From positions 62,001-126,000 of the forward strand of contig JAKTTT010000021.1 in the NCBI GenBank assembly GCA_030581615.1: a DNA stretch of 64,000 bases, in the 5' to 3' direction. Shown here in pieces: positions 20,919 through 32,395 of the stretch (positions are counted from its first letter, which is position 1; each line of letters opens with the position of its first letter). This stretch comes from Alloascoidea africana (taxonomy: Eukaryota > Ascomycota > Alloascoideomycetes > Alloascoideales > Alloascoideaceae). A program made the translations under genes and the position numbers. The notes beneath the pieces were generated by a model. The model had not been told where the DNA came from and made no database searches. It saw nothing but the letters and a program-made list of their open reading frames with translations.

Positions 20919-22075
20919 TCAGGTAAACAGTTCGTTGTAGGCTTTCCCTATGAAAGACTCTAGATGGTTTGCCAGCATTGCTCGTCCATGTTCTTCAAAT
21001 GCAAAATGAGAAGATCTTCTCGTAACACAGCTGGCGCCAAAAGCAGCTAGAAGGAGCAAATCCGAATCTTCCAAAGGGCCGCCAGCTTGTGAATCTTCTT
21101 TAGCATGATCCCAGAGATTGCTCTGGTACGCAATCTTCCAGGCAAGAAACGTTGCCATAGTCCCACTGAGAAAGTCGCCCTGTCCTCCCACTCTTTTCAA
21201 TCCTCCCTGAACGTCTCCAACAAGCGTTACTGAACCGTTGGAAATATAGTCTCTAAAGCCCTTTTGAACAACCGTTACACCGCCAAGAGCTTGAGCTACT
21301 TTTTTTGAAGCTTCCTCTGGCTTAGTGGTCCCGTCTCCATCATCCTTTATCCCCAATGCATTTTGCAGTCTCTGAAATTCTACCACATTTGGTGTCAGAA
21401 TTGCATTCTTATACCCGCTTACCAGATCCAAATGTTGGTTAATTAGAAACAGACCATCTGCATCTATAACGATTGGCATATTCCTCCTACGGACTTCTTG
21501 TATTATTTTTCTTGCTGTTTCCAACATTAAGGGGTCTCTTCCCATCCCTGGTCCAATGACCACCACATGAACTCTAGGCAAAAACTGGAACACTCTGGGT
21601 AAGATGACTTTCTCTAGGTACGTGTCCTGTGGCGTATTTGAAGGCACATTTGCCGATTCAAATATATAAGGATGAACCATAAGGCTCGGGGAGTAGGATT
21701 TTATGACAGTTGCTGCCTCCTTCTCACAAATTATATGGGACATGTCAGCACCCAACTTTGTGGCAGACATTGCGGCAAAATAAGGAGCACCAGTGTAGCT
21801 ATTTCAGCCCAAAAACATGAAACAAAGTATGATAGATCTTGTCGTCAATAAATTGATCCAATTCCTATCCACAAATAAAGTGGTAATGCTTACTCTTCGC
21901 ATCCTCCAATAACTACAATGCGACCAGCTGTAACAGATCCTCTGTTAGCATTAGGTCAATGCCAGAATATCAACAATGACTTGCCCTGTCCTTTGTGGAA
22001 GCTTTCTTTTAAAGGAGGAATAAACCTCTTTACCACAGTCAGCAGCTCAGCGGTAGTCTTGTTTGCGAGAGTCAT
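20919..22075 (-). CDS. NNR2: ATP-dependent (S)-NAD(P)H-hydrate dehydratase
   Basis: This repair enzyme converts damaged NAD(P)H hydrate back to NAD(P)H using ATP. It is a ribokinase-fold enzyme related to yeast YKL151C and mammalian CARKD/NAXD. Three exons (21985-22075, 21894-21927, 20919-21798) encode 334 residues. The joins give [34 protein letters not shown], matching the family. Further blocks are VVVIGPGMGRD, IVIDADGLFLI, ILTPNVVEFQRL, VVQKGFRDYI and the ATP/Mg site RVGGQGDFLSGTMATFLAW, whose GGQGDxLSG matches the family. Intron 1 uses a GC donor (GCAAGT). Exon 2 is only 34 nt. The gene is divergent from MCR1 and shares a 188-bp promoter with it. Confidence 0.95.
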
Positions 22076-22263
22076 TTGGTAAGGAGAGGACCTTTCTGTC
22101 ACCAGTTGGCTAATAAGAGATCCATAGAAGAGTTACCCGGAATCTTCTGAATAATCCGGGGAAATTCATATATATCCGGGTAATTTCTTAACGCTTGTCA
22201 GGGAAAAAGCCGTTGGGGATCTCACGAAAGATCTCCACAGGATAAGACAGAGAAAGAGAAACT
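22076..22263. promoter_or_regulatory. NNR2-MCR1 bidirectional promoter with paired Reb1-type sites
   Basis: The 188-bp shared region contains TTACCCG at 22133-22139 and the reverse-oriented CGGGTAA at 22177-22183, with a related ATCCGGGGAA between them (22154-22163). Both outer sites match the Reb1 recognition core. Factor identity is inferred from the motif only. Confidence 0.6.
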
Positions 22264-23289
22264 ATGTTTACAGCGTCTCGAAGATCTCTTCTAAATCCGT
22301 CTGTTGGTTATTGGGTCCGTTCTCTGGCGACAATAAACCGGCCCTGTTTCTTTTCTACTGGCCAGATATTGCATAGTGGTGCCAGAGCCGCTTTAACCGG
22401 AGACTGGGTTGACTTGAAGGCATGGAGATTAATACATGGTGCTCTCTGGCTAATTAATAACACTAACAATCGAGTTGAATTATGTACAGCTTATAAAAGT
22501 TGAAAAATTGACTCCTAATGTATGTTTGGTTAGAAAGAAACCTCATGTTGGCTGCTTCCTAACAGTTTCGATATATTGATGCAGGTCAACAAGTTCACCT
22601 TCCAGTTTCCATCCGAGGATCTTGTTTCCGGATTAGAAACCGCGGGTTTATTGGTTTCTCGATTCAAGGACAGTGATGGAAAGTATGCGACTAAACCGTA
22701 CACGCCGACCTCAGAGCCTGACAGGAAAGGTACCTTGGATCTAGTTATAAAAAAGTACGATGGAGGCAAGGTCTCAACACATATCTTTGGCTTGAAGCCC
22801 AATGACTATCTCTCAGTTAAAGGCCCTGTTCTTAAATACAAATGGGAAGCAAATAAACACAAAGAAATTGCTCTTATTGGCGGAGGAACTGGGATAACTC
22901 CATTATACCAATTGGTTCAAGAAATTGTTTCTAATCCAACAGACAAGACCAAAGTGACATTATTATACGGGAATCAGACACCAGACGACATTATTCTCAA
23001 GAAAGAAATTGATGAGCTGGCGAAGAAACATGGTGATCAATTTAAAGTGGTTTACTTTGTAGATAAGCAGTCCCCTGGCTGGAAAGGCGAGGTTGGCTAT
23101 ATCACCAAACAAGCATTGGAGAAGCATCTGCCATCTGCAACCACAAAATCCATTAAAGTGTTTGTGTGTGGACCTCCCCCTCTATATGATGCAGTTTCCG
23201 GAAATAAAGTGAGTCCAACCGACCAAGGAGAACTCACTGGAGTGCTGAAGTCATTGGGATTCACAAAGGAACAGGTTTTCAAGTTTTAA
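22264..23289 (+). CDS. MCR1: Mitochondrial NADH-cytochrome b5 reductase
   Basis: This FAD enzyme passes electrons from NADH to cytochrome b5 and other acceptors; in Saccharomyces, Mcr1 sits in the outer membrane and intermembrane space. Three exons (22264-22419, 22490-22519, 22585-23289) give 296 residues (yeast 302). The N-terminus (MFTASRRSLLNPSVGYWVRS) is basic and hydrophobic, as expected for mitochondrial targeting. Splicing gives WVDLKLIKVEKLTPNVNKFTFQF. The FAD motif reads KPYTPTSEPD, the NADH site GGGTGITPLYQL, then CGPPPLYDAVSG, ending FTKEQVFKF as in yeast. The first intron must use a GC donor (GCATGG) with an ACTAAC branch and ACAG end, because no GT donor keeps the frame with family similarity. 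The middle exon is 30 nt. Confidence 0.94.
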
Positions 23290-23380
23290 AAAAAGCATGT
23301 CTTGATATTTAGAAAAGCATTATGATATATAATTCCTGCTAACAGGCTTCAAATTAATTCTTATTCTGAAGGCAGGCTCA

Positions 23381-24630
23381 TTAAGCTTCATTTGTAATCT
23401 GCTCCAGATGAAGGTATCGTTTCTTTCTCGCCGGGTCAATAGACTCTAGAGTTTTCAGTTTGTTTCGGATTCCCTGTCTTTCTGAATCTTCTAGCTTGCG
23501 CTCTTCCAACTTTGCAAGGTGTAAAGTATAAAAAATGATCGAGTTTAGACACCCTAAAAGAGCTTAGGTTAATACGGACGAGCAAACTGTAGAATCCGAA
23601 GGGGAAAAGATCTTACATTTGTTGTTCTCTTCTTCTTCGTTGAGTTCTGTTATCATTTTGATCTTTTCATCCAGAGATTTGATGAATAAACTTTTTTCAC
23701 ACGAAAATGCATTAGACAATAGTACCCATTGATGGTAGAGCCAGGCAGATTGATCTTCTGGATCAAACATTATAGCAGAATCAGCAAACTCAAGTTCTCT
23801 CTCAAAAAGAGCGCTCTGATCTTTATATTCTTCTTCCTCTGCTTCCGCTATCAATTGAGGGATCAATTTGGTTCGGTTGTGCCAGGCAGAGAAGTTTGAA
23901 ATGTTCTTATTTATGGCCTTTTTTGTGAAATCAATTTCGTTTTTCGCCATTGACTTTTTGGAAGACTTTTCCATGCATTTCACAACATATCTTCTATAAT
24001 GCCATCCATGAAAGTTACGAGCGTCCAAGCTCAAGAGATAATTCACCAATTCCAGTTCCCCTTGCCAATTAGGTATTGGATGATTTGCCAAAATCCATTG
24101 CCTATGTGTCCAGATCCAATATACTTTGGGGAAAAGTTGTAGTTGCTTTTGCACAAATCGAAGCTCATTATCCATCAGTTTTGCCACGTCGTCGCTAGTC
24201 AAACAGGTTGGTCAAGACGCTGATCACTTATCAGTAAAAAACAAAACTTCATACCTCTTCTTGAACATGCCGTTCGTTAATATATCCCGCCTGTAGTTCC
24301 ATATAGTATAAAACTCAGGACACAGATTCAGGAGCTTTGTGGTCAGCTCAAAGGCCAGATAGTCGTACTTTTCTTGATCTCTCTTTATCCGTCAGTATTG
24401 AGAACTTGCCTCCAATTAACACGATAATCAATCTTACCATATCAAGGACATCTTTCGTCAGCATCCTGTAAGACTTGATCCTCGCTTGATCCTTAGCCTT
24501 TTCAGCTTCGGTCTTCTCTTTAACCGTTCTCCTTACGCCATGCTTTAGAAGGCAATAGTCAGCGTGTGCACCAACGTTTGAAACACATTCGTAGCAACAG
24601 GATCAAAATCCAGATACATACACTGACCAT
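23381..24630 (-). CDS. BET4: Rab geranylgeranyltransferase alpha subunit
   Basis: Bet4 pairs with Bet2 to attach geranylgeranyl groups to Rab GTPases. Five exons are proposed: 24622-24630, 24438-24542, 24255-24382, 23617-24194 and 23381-23553, giving 330 residues (yeast 327). Exon 2 begins HGVRRTVKEK, resembling the conserved MHG start of the family. The first exon is therefore 9 nt (ATG GTC AGT before GTATGT) or possibly just the ATG before GTCAGT. Prenyltransferase alpha repeats are visible: EFYTIWNYRRDIL, KVYWIWTHRQWIL, ARNFHGWHYRRYV, ISNFSAWHNRTKLI and DQSAWLYHQWVL. The last exon restores NKWCLNSIIFYTLHLAKLEE and ends SIDPARKKRYLHLEQITNEA. It is convergent with MCR1 and divergent from MAD2. 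Confidence 0.93.
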
Positions 24631-24782
24631 CCTAAATGTTCAAACACTGCAATTCAATTCTGTGCCTCTGTAATCAAAAAGCGTCACAACTCCAAAAACG
24701 ATAAAAGGGAACTAATGGTATCACGTGACCTTTTGTTTACACCTTTTTCGCTGAGTTTGATGGCCTCTTCTCTCTCTCCATA
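24631..24782. promoter_or_regulatory. BET4-MAD2 bidirectional promoter with Cbf1-type E-box
   Basis: Only 152 bp separate the two start codons. TCACGTGA at 24721-24728 is a perfect palindromic E-box as bound by Cbf1. The factor is inferred from the motif. Confidence 0.55.
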
Positions 24783-25628
24783 ATGCCAGGGGATAAAGAG
24801 ATAAAGAAGAAATCGGCGTCGAAGGCGCCTACTCGTTCAAAATTGTCCCTGAAAGGGTCTTCCAAGATTGTTTCAGAGTTTTTCGGTAAGTTTTGGAGTA
24901 GTCTGAGCTGTTAAGAAACGAACAGAGCTTAAACTAATCAAACTATTCCGGTCAAAATAGAATACAGTATAAATAGCATTCTATACCAGCGAGGGATATA
25001 TCCGCCTGATGACTTTCAAATGGTTAAAAAGTACGGATTGAACATGTTGGTCACTGCAGATGAAGATGTCAAAAAGTACATTAGGCGGATCATGTTGCAA
25101 CTACACAGTGAGTAGTAGTCATACCTTTTTTATTCTGTTCATTACGGTTGTTCCTAATTCTTGTTTTTTTTGAAAGAATGGATTTTGGGAGGAAAGATAT
25201 CCAAGCTTATAGTTGCAATCACGTCGAAAGATACGGGAGAAGTTGCAGAAAGATGGCAGTTTGATGTGGAAATCTTTAGAGAGCATGGAAAGACAAATAT
25301 ACAAAACCCAAAACCTTCTCCAGAGTCCTCCTCATCAGAACAGGATAATGCTGCTAAGAAAAAGAAAACTCAAGAAGAAGTACAGGCGGAAATACAGGCG
25401 ATTATAAGACAAATCACGGCATCTGTCACTTTTCTACCTGTGCTAGAAGGTAACTACTCCTTCAACGTCCTGGTGTATGCTGATAATAATGCGGAGGTTC
25501 CTGCAGAGTGGATAGACTCTGATCCAAAGGAAATAAAGGATGCTGAACAGGTTAAGCTGAGAAGTTTCTCCACAAATTCTCATAAAGTCGATACATTGGT
25601 TTCATATAGGCTGAATTCTGACTTTTAG
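24783..25628 (+). CDS. MAD2: Spindle assembly checkpoint HORMA protein Mad2
   Basis: Mad2 inhibits Cdc20-APC/C until kinetochores attach. Three exons (24783-24885, 24961-25107, 25177-25628) encode 233 residues. The joins give [27 protein letters not shown] and [18 protein letters not shown], both matching the HORMA fold. Also seen are [35 protein letters not shown] and the C-terminal safety-belt region [21 protein letters not shown]. It differs from human (205 aa) and Saccharomyces (196 aa) Mad2 by a basic N-terminal extension of about 20 residues ([20 protein letters not shown]) and a Ser/Lys-rich loop of about 25 residues after FREHGK. Introns are 75 and 69 nt. Confidence 0.96.
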
Positions 25629-25973
25629 TGAACACGTTTTCCTGTCTATATAGTGTCCTCTTCTCACCTTAAATTTACACATAGGAAAATGTTCTCGGGT
25701 AGTGTGTTTTTAACCAAGGTATCTTACATTAAAAGGCGACTAGTTCGGTCAGCAATTGACTAAGTATGTATGAAGGTATTCCCAAAAAGAGAAGGAAAAG
25801 AAAAATGATGACAAAGGGAAACTAAACTAATAAGGACTGGGTGGATATATAATTCTCGAACGAGACAAAAGGAACACAAATTAGCATCGATAAAATAGAA
25901 AAAGAACACAAACGCTCAACTAACTACGCTTCTGTGACTTTAACAAAGCAATCTTTAAAACCTGTATATATTT
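25629..25973. other. Convergent 3' intergenic MAD2/EDE1
   Basis: 345 bp between converging stop codons, A/T-rich with purine tracts. No gene or structured element was recognised. Confidence 0.4.
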
Positions 25974-28900
25974 TTATGAGTGGTCCAAGAGGTAATTGGT
26001 TGCTGCGGCTAAATCCCAATTCATTTTTTCCAATGCTTTTACCGCATCCTGTCTAGAAAAGCCCATTCCAACGAGTTCGTGGACTGAAATTGATTTAGGA
26101 GTGACAGGAGGTTCTGGGTGGTTGGGCGGCAAACCAGTCTGCTGAGGAATAAAAGCATCGTTCGATGAGCTCAACGGAGGCAGAGGGGCGGCTGGTGGTG
26201 GTGCCGTAGAGGCATTGGTTGTTGAAGATCCGTTTCCGAATCCTGCAAATATTTCTCCCCATTCATCGTCAATCGATACAGAATTGTTCGGTGCCGGCTG
26301 CGAATCTCTTGGAGGAACGGCAGGGGGTGTGGGCCCTAATGTAGTCGAGGCCAAGGGAAGAATTGCTGGGCTGGCTTGAGACAGTGGTTGTGGTTGCGAC
26401 TGTGGTTGAGATGGCTGTTGAGCTGACAGAGATCTGGAAAATTGTTGATCAAACTCATACTTGTTCGCAACTGGAGCAAAATCATCAAAGTCATCAGAAT
26501 TATCCACCTTGGCTTCTTCCAAGTCGCCAAATGCATCTGCAAAGATATCACCCTCTTTTGCCTTTGCCTTGCTGTCTTGAATTCCAACTGAAGAAACAGG
26601 TTGAGCAGGGCCGATACTGGCAAAAGCTGCATCAAAATCGTCAAGTTTTGGCTCTGTTGATTTTGATCCTTCAGCCGGAGCAGAGATCTTTGTCTCTTCA
26701 CCAGGCTTGTCCGTGGTTTTCCCGTAGATAGAGCTATCATCGCTGCTGCTGTCACTGTCATTTATTTCTAGTTCCTTAATAGGAGGAAACTCGTCATCGA
26801 TTTTCTTCCTTGTTAGTTCTTGTTGGCTCTTGTCCGGACTTGGAGAGGTTGTAGGTACCCACGAACCAGGTACGGAAAAGGTAGAGATGTCAGGGAATTT
26901 AGAAATATCAGGATCCTCAGGCACATCAGATTTAGCAGCGGCGGTAGAAGTCTCAGCCGTAGCCTGGAGTGGTTCATCCTTGCTATCATCCTTGACGATT
27001 TCAGATATTGTCTCGCTAGAAGCGCCAACATCCTTGTCATTTGTGGCAGCATTAAAAGTCAAGCTAGGACCGTTTGCCCCAGGAGCTTTTGTCTCGGATG
27101 TGGAGAAGCTATCGTGGGTAGCAAGGCTTTCTGATCTCAACTGAGAACCAGGATGTGCAGTCAAATAATGTTCTTCGCTCTCTTCTACCGTTGAAGAGTC
27201 TCCTGAAAGGGGTCTCTGGATAGTCTTTCTGTCATCAATTGTCTCTGAAGGAGAGGTTGGGCGAGATATATCAATGTCGCCACGAACAGAGTTGGGAGGA
27301 TTGTTTTGTACGGAAGATGTTGATGACTGCGGTCTCTCAATTGGAAGATTAAAATCATTCAAAACACCTGGTAGATCATGGATATCAGAAGTAGGAGGAG
27401 AAGTGTTGGGGGTCTCGGTCCTGACGTGTGTTGAAATAGTAGGCTCGTTTGTCGATGGAGATGTTTGACTGGTTGTCGAGTTAAAAGCATCGTCAAACTC
27501 AGGGCCTTCAAAAAAATTTGGTGTGGTGGCTCCCTGGTTATCGTCGCCAGTAAACCCAGCAAAGAAAGGATTGCTTTGCGATGGTTGACTATACGAGGTT
27601 GTGTCGGGAATTGGAGCATTGCCATCTGTGTGGAAGCTAACTTCTCTTGAAGCGTCGGGTGTCAATGTCGAGCGTCTGCCAGTATCCTCAGGCTGAAGTG
27701 ACTTTTGTTGGATCTCCAGCTCTTTTTGAGCGGAAGCCAACTCATCATTAGCTTTTCCTATTTCGCTCTTTACTTTTGCATTTTCATCTTCGTTAATCGC
27801 TAACTGTTTTCTGTTAATATTGACTAAATTTTGTTGCTGCTTGGCTTCCCTTTTTATCTTCTCCAATTGTTCTTTTAAAGCTGCAGTTTCCTGATTGACA
27901 AGACGATTCTTTTCTTTCAAAGAAATATTTTCATTTTGGTCACTCTCAAGTGCTGCTGCAATGTTTTGGTATTCGCGCTGAGTAGCGTTCAACTGAGCTT
28001 CGAGGACTGAAGCCTCTTCTCTGGTAGCATCAGTCTCTTTTCGAGAATTGGTTAGCAATTCTTCAACTTCTCTCACTTTGACCACCTCTGAATCATAGGC
28101 AGCTCTTAGCCGTTCCAATTTGGTTTCTACAGACTTTTTCAAAGTAAGAATCTTCTTTAATTCGGTCTCAGCTCTAGCTCGTTTTTCATGCAAAATTGTT
28201 GTTTGTGAGGTGAGAGAACCAATTTGATTAGACAAATTTGCCATATCAGTTGTTGCTGCAGACAACTTGCCAGATATTTCGGGGTCGGCATCGGCAAGCA
28301 AGTCGTTATTTGCGACGCCTGTCGCGGATCTGGGTGCTGGAGGCGGTTGTGAAATTGAGCCTGAAGCATGTCGAGAAGAGCCGGTAGAATTAGGCTGAAG
28401 AGGTGAGCTCCCAATTCTAAGCGCTTCATAATTCGGACGACGGGTTCCTGAATTTTGAGGTTGCAATGCTCTATTGTTTCCAGACAATTGAGGTTGAATC
28501 TTCCCCCCAGTTCCTTGTGATTGGAGAATTCTTCCACCAGAATGCTGAGGTTGAAGTACTCTACTTCTTGGTCCAGTTTGAGAAAGTCGACGCTGTTGTC
28601 CCGAAAACTGTGGTTGCAAAGGAGAAAGTGTGCGTCCAGGCGCTGGAGCTGGAGAAGCGGCTTTGGTAACAGGTGATTTTGAGTCTTTAACTATAGATTG
28701 TCCAAAGCTGGAGCTCGGAATAAACTTTCCTCCGGTGGAAATCGAATTCAAACGAGATTCAGGTTTCCTGGCCGCAGCAACATCTGGAGTGGATGAGGAG
28801 AAAAGATCGTTAAGAGATGCAAGATCTTGAATTGAACTGGAGGTAGACCTAACTGCTGGTGCTGGTTGGGGAGGAGGAGGAGCTTGTTCCTGCGGTTGAG

Positions 28901-30285
28901 GGGAAGAGAAAAGTCCAGCAGATAGATCTGGCACAACAGGAGCCGCAACTTCAGGTGTTTTGGCGCCCAAAAGAGATGGAGGTAAAGTGGAAGGCAAATC
29001 ATGTCCAGATATTTTTTGCTGGACTAGAAACATGGCTATGGCAAATTCGTTCTTTGAGAATTGGCCATTGTTGTTGATGTCGGCTAAATCCCATACAGCG
29101 GCTAGCGTATCTTGGGGCAATTTAGAAGTGGTCAAGAATGGTGCCACCTCGCCAGGTCCCAACATGCCAGATTTAGATTTATCAAGAGAATCAAAGATGC
29201 GATCGAATTGCGCTCTTGCCTCGGGGCCAATGGTCCAAGCTGGGGGAGCATTGACAGTTTGGGGCAAGATGCCGCCGCTTCCTTGAGGTACTATAGTGCG
29301 CTGCTGTCCAGTTCCTTGGGTTCCAACAGGCGAAGCACCAGTATTGACAGCAGCCTCATAGAATGATGGAGGCAATGAGGTTGGAATAGACTTTAAGGAT
29401 CCGTTCAACACACTTTGGATCAAATGCATAGCAACGATAAATTCTGACTGATCTAGTTCGCCTTTGTTTTTGGTATCAGCAAGGTTCCAGATCTGGCCAA
29501 GGGTAACTGTGGGGAGCTTGGCTTTTAGAAAGATTGATCTTGCCTGTTCACCCGACAGAATTCCAGTAGTTGTTGCTCGTGAAAACATTTGGATAAACTT
29601 TTGTTTGTCGGCTAAGCTCACTGGGGGCACTTCAGTGTCGCTGACTGGTCCTGGTCCTGGTTGTGGGATGGACTGGACATGTGTAGAAGGTGTTCGAGCA
29701 GGAGCAGGAGCAGGAGCAGAAGCTGGAGCAGGAACTGGAGCTGGAGCAGGAACACTAATACCAGAGAATCTTGGCAAAGGACCAGCTTTATAAAAGTGTT
29801 AAAACAGCGTTAGTAACGTTATAATTTATTATTCTCGATGATTTGGAACTCTCACTTACGATTGTCTGCCAAATGAGGAGAGAGTTTCACCCCGTTCTGG
29901 ACGTAACCAATTAATCGCATTGCAACGCAAAATCCTGTCTGGGTCAGGAACCCCAGGTTATTAGGATCTGAATACTGCCATATTTCGCCAAGAATCGAAG
30001 GTGGCAATCCTGATTTTTCAAATGCTACTTTTGCAGCTTCACCAGTTACGATTCCAGCGCCTTGCCTGTCAAGGGATTTGAACAAGGGACCGTACAATCG
30101 CTTTTCGTCAGACGATAGGCCCTTTCTTTGGGTAGTAGAGCCACCAGTCACTAATGGAAATAGTTAGTACCGTCTGGTGAAAGGATTGAGTGTTCAAAGC
30201 AAGACTGGAATCCATTCCTTCTGTCTGCGTGTTAGCACGTACCTTGTGGAGAGAACGAGTCTGTTCTACCGGCGTTAAAGCTCAT
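25974..30285 (-). CDS. EDE1: Endocytic EH-domain scaffold Ede1 (Eps15 homologue)
   Basis: Ede1 is an early-arriving scaffold at clathrin-mediated endocytic sites. Three exons (30243-30285, 29860-30150, 25974-29785; introns 92 and 74 nt, both with TACTAAC branch points) encode 1,381 residues. Three EH domains are visible: EKRLYGPLFKSLDRQGAGIV, DKQKFIQMFSRATTTGILSG with WNLADTKNKGELDQSEF, and ARAQFDRIFDSLDKSKSGML with WDLADINNNGQFSKNEF. A Gln/Pro/Ser linker follows, then a long coiled coil (about residues 600-800), an NPF motif (SQSNPFFAGF), an acidic/Ser-rich region with many D-S clusters, and a C-terminal UBA domain (SVHELVGMGFSRQDAVKALEKM). Splicing gives the short start MSFNAGRTDSFSPQ. It is divergent from FUM1. 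Confidence 0.95.
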
Positions 30286-30889
30286 GATAGTGGTAAGGTT
30301 CACTCTGGAGAAGCAATGGTCGATAAGCTCTGCAGAGATGGGCACAAGCTATAAGTATCGGCTTTAGGGAAGTGGAATGGGCCAAATGGAGGAGGAAAGA
30401 GAGGGCTGTGGAAGGTGTTCAGGATAAATGTGTGTGTGGATGTTTGGGGTTGTCCTTCCGCAAGCGCCGGCTGTATGGGTGTATGGGTGTACCTGTTTCC
30501 ATTTTCCCGCAACATGCGGATGTTGATGTTGTGCATGTTAAGGTTGTGTGCTTTTTGTTTTATGGAATGGATCAGCGGTGCCAGCTGCTGGCCGTGAAGA
30601 CTCGCCAGGAGCGTTTTCCAGATCTCTCTCGGGCAGCCTCTCTCTTCCGCGAGGGCTCGGACGGCACGGGCACGGCATGGCACGGCCATGATCCTCTCTG
30701 GCAGGGCGAAAACTTTAGATCTTGGTCTTTTCACACGGGCCGTCCGTTTTGGGATTATCTTTTCGATCGTAAATAGCTAGTCGGTGTTTCCGGGTTCTTC
30801 CGAGCCCCGGATATAATCCCAACCACTCAGACCTTTCTTGTTTCTTCCCCACCTCCACTGCTCGATTTTCCTTTTGAACGTTGGGAAAA
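30286..30889. promoter_or_regulatory. EDE1-FUM1 divergent upstream region
   Basis: 604 bp. A GC-rich block (about 30600-30700, with GGCACGG repeats) and a G/T-rich stretch with TGTATGGG units (30472-30490) are seen. A CT-rich tract precedes the FUM1 ATG. No gene was recognised. Confidence 0.4.
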
Positions 30890-32395
30890 ATGCTTCGTCT
30901 TTTCGGTGCCAAATCCGTTGTCCGCTCTGCCTCTTCTACATCTCGTGTTCTGGCGTATGCTGGATCCAGATCTTTCTCCTCGTCGGTTGCCAGATTCGCC
31001 AACAAGAGAATTGAGACTGATGCTTTTGGTGAAATTGAAGTGCCTGCCGATCGATACTGGGGGGCTCAAACTCAGAGATCTCTACAGAATTTCAAAATCG
31101 GCGGTGCCAGGGAACGAATTCCCGAACCAGTCATTAGAGCCTTTGGCGTTCTCAAGAAATCCGCAGCTATTGTGAATGGGAGATATGGTCTTGACCCCAA
31201 GATCTCCGAAGCCATCCAAACTGCCGCACAGGAGGTTGCGGACGGAAAGTTGACGGACCATTTCCCGTTGGTGGTGTTTCAGACCGGTTCTGGCACCCAG
31301 TCCAACATGAACTCCAACGAGGTTATCTCCAACAGAGCAATTGAGCTTTTGGGAGGAGAGAGAGGCTCCAAGAAGCCTGTTCATCCTAATGACCATGTCA
31401 ACATGTCTCAATCCTCCAACGACACCTTCCCAACGGTGATGCACATTGCAGCGGTTTTGGAGGTCAACCAGACCTTGATTCCATCTCTTACTGCCTTGAA
31501 AGAGTCACTGGCTGCCAAGGCCAAGGAATTTGACCATATCATCAAAATTGGCCGTACGCATCTTCAAGATGCCACTCCCTTGACTCTGGGACAGGAGTTT
31601 TCTGGTTATGTCCAACAGCTTGAGTTTGGCATTCAGCGAGTTGAGGCAACCTTGCCACGTTTGCGCCTTTTGGCACAGGGTGGTACTGCTGTGGGAACCG
31701 GTCTAAACACCAAGAAAGGGTTTGATGTCGCTATTGCGGAGGAGGTTTCAAAGCTTACTGGTGAGCAGTTCTATACCGCACCAAACAAGTTTGAAGCTCT
31801 TGCTGCCCACGACGCCATCGTGGAAGCCTCTGGGGCCTTGAACACGGTGGCCACCTCGCTGTTCAAGATCGCCCAGGATATTCGATATCTGGGATCTGGC
31901 CCGCGGTGTGGATACGGAGAGTTGGCGTTGCCCGAGAACGAGCCCGGTTCCTCAATCATGCCTGGCAAGGTGAACCCAACCCAGAACGAAGCTTTGACGA
32001 TGGTTTGCACCCAGGTGTTTGGAAACAATGCCACCATCACCTTTGGAGGAGCATCCGGCCAGTTTGAGCTCAATGTGTTCAAGCCCGTGATGATCAGCAA
32101 CCTGCTTTCCTCCATCAGGCTTCTTGCGGACGGGGCCGACTCGTTCCGTCTCAACTGTGTTGACGGCATCCAGGCCAACGAGAAGCGCATCAGCCAGTTG
32201 CTCCACGAGAGCTTGATGTTGGTGACGGCGCTGAACCCCAAGATCGGCTACGACGCGGCCTCCAAGGTGGCCAAGAACGCCCACAAGAAGGGCCTCACTC
32301 TGAAACAGAGCGCTCTGGAGCTGGGCGTGCTGACCGAGAAGGAGTTTGACGAGTGGGTCAGACCAGAGCAGATGATCGGGCCCAAGGACGCGTAG
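30890..32395 (+). CDS. FUM1: Fumarate hydratase, class II
   Basis: Class II fumarase (fumarate + H2O to L-malate), a TCA-cycle enzyme, 501 residues in one exon. The ATG is at 30890 ([20 protein letters not shown]). The first ~40 residues are an Arg/Ser-rich mitochondrial presequence before [25 protein letters not shown]. Active-site blocks are all present: [56 protein letters not shown] and the family signature [15 protein letters not shown]. The conserved leucine in PLTLGQE is coded by CTG, supporting the standard code here. In Saccharomyces one gene supplies both mitochondrial and cytosolic enzyme; whether that holds here is inference. Confidence 0.98.
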   Translation: MLRLFGAKSVVRSASSTSRVLAYAGSRSFSSSVARFANKRIETDAFGEIEVPADRYWGAQTQRSLQNFKIGGARERIPEPVIRAFGVLKKSAAIVNGRYGLDPKISEAIQTAAQEVADGKLTDHFPLVVFQTGSGTQSNMNSNEVISNRAIELLGGERGSKKPVHPNDHVNMSQSSNDTFPTVMHIAAVLEVNQTLIPSLTALKESLAAKAKEFDHIIKIGRTHLQDATPLTLGQEFSGYVQQLEFGIQRVEATLPRLRLLAQGGTAVGTGLNTKKGFDVAIAEEVSKLTGEQFYTAPNKFEALAAHDAIVEASGALNTVATSLFKIAQDIRYLGSGPRCGYGELALPENEPGSSIMPGKVNPTQNEALTMVCTQVFGNNATITFGGASGQFELNVFKPVMISNLLSSIRLLADGADSFRLNCVDGIQANEKRISQLLHESLMLVTALNPKIGYDAASKVAKNAHKKGLTLKQSALELGVLTEKEFDEWVRPEQMIGPKDA

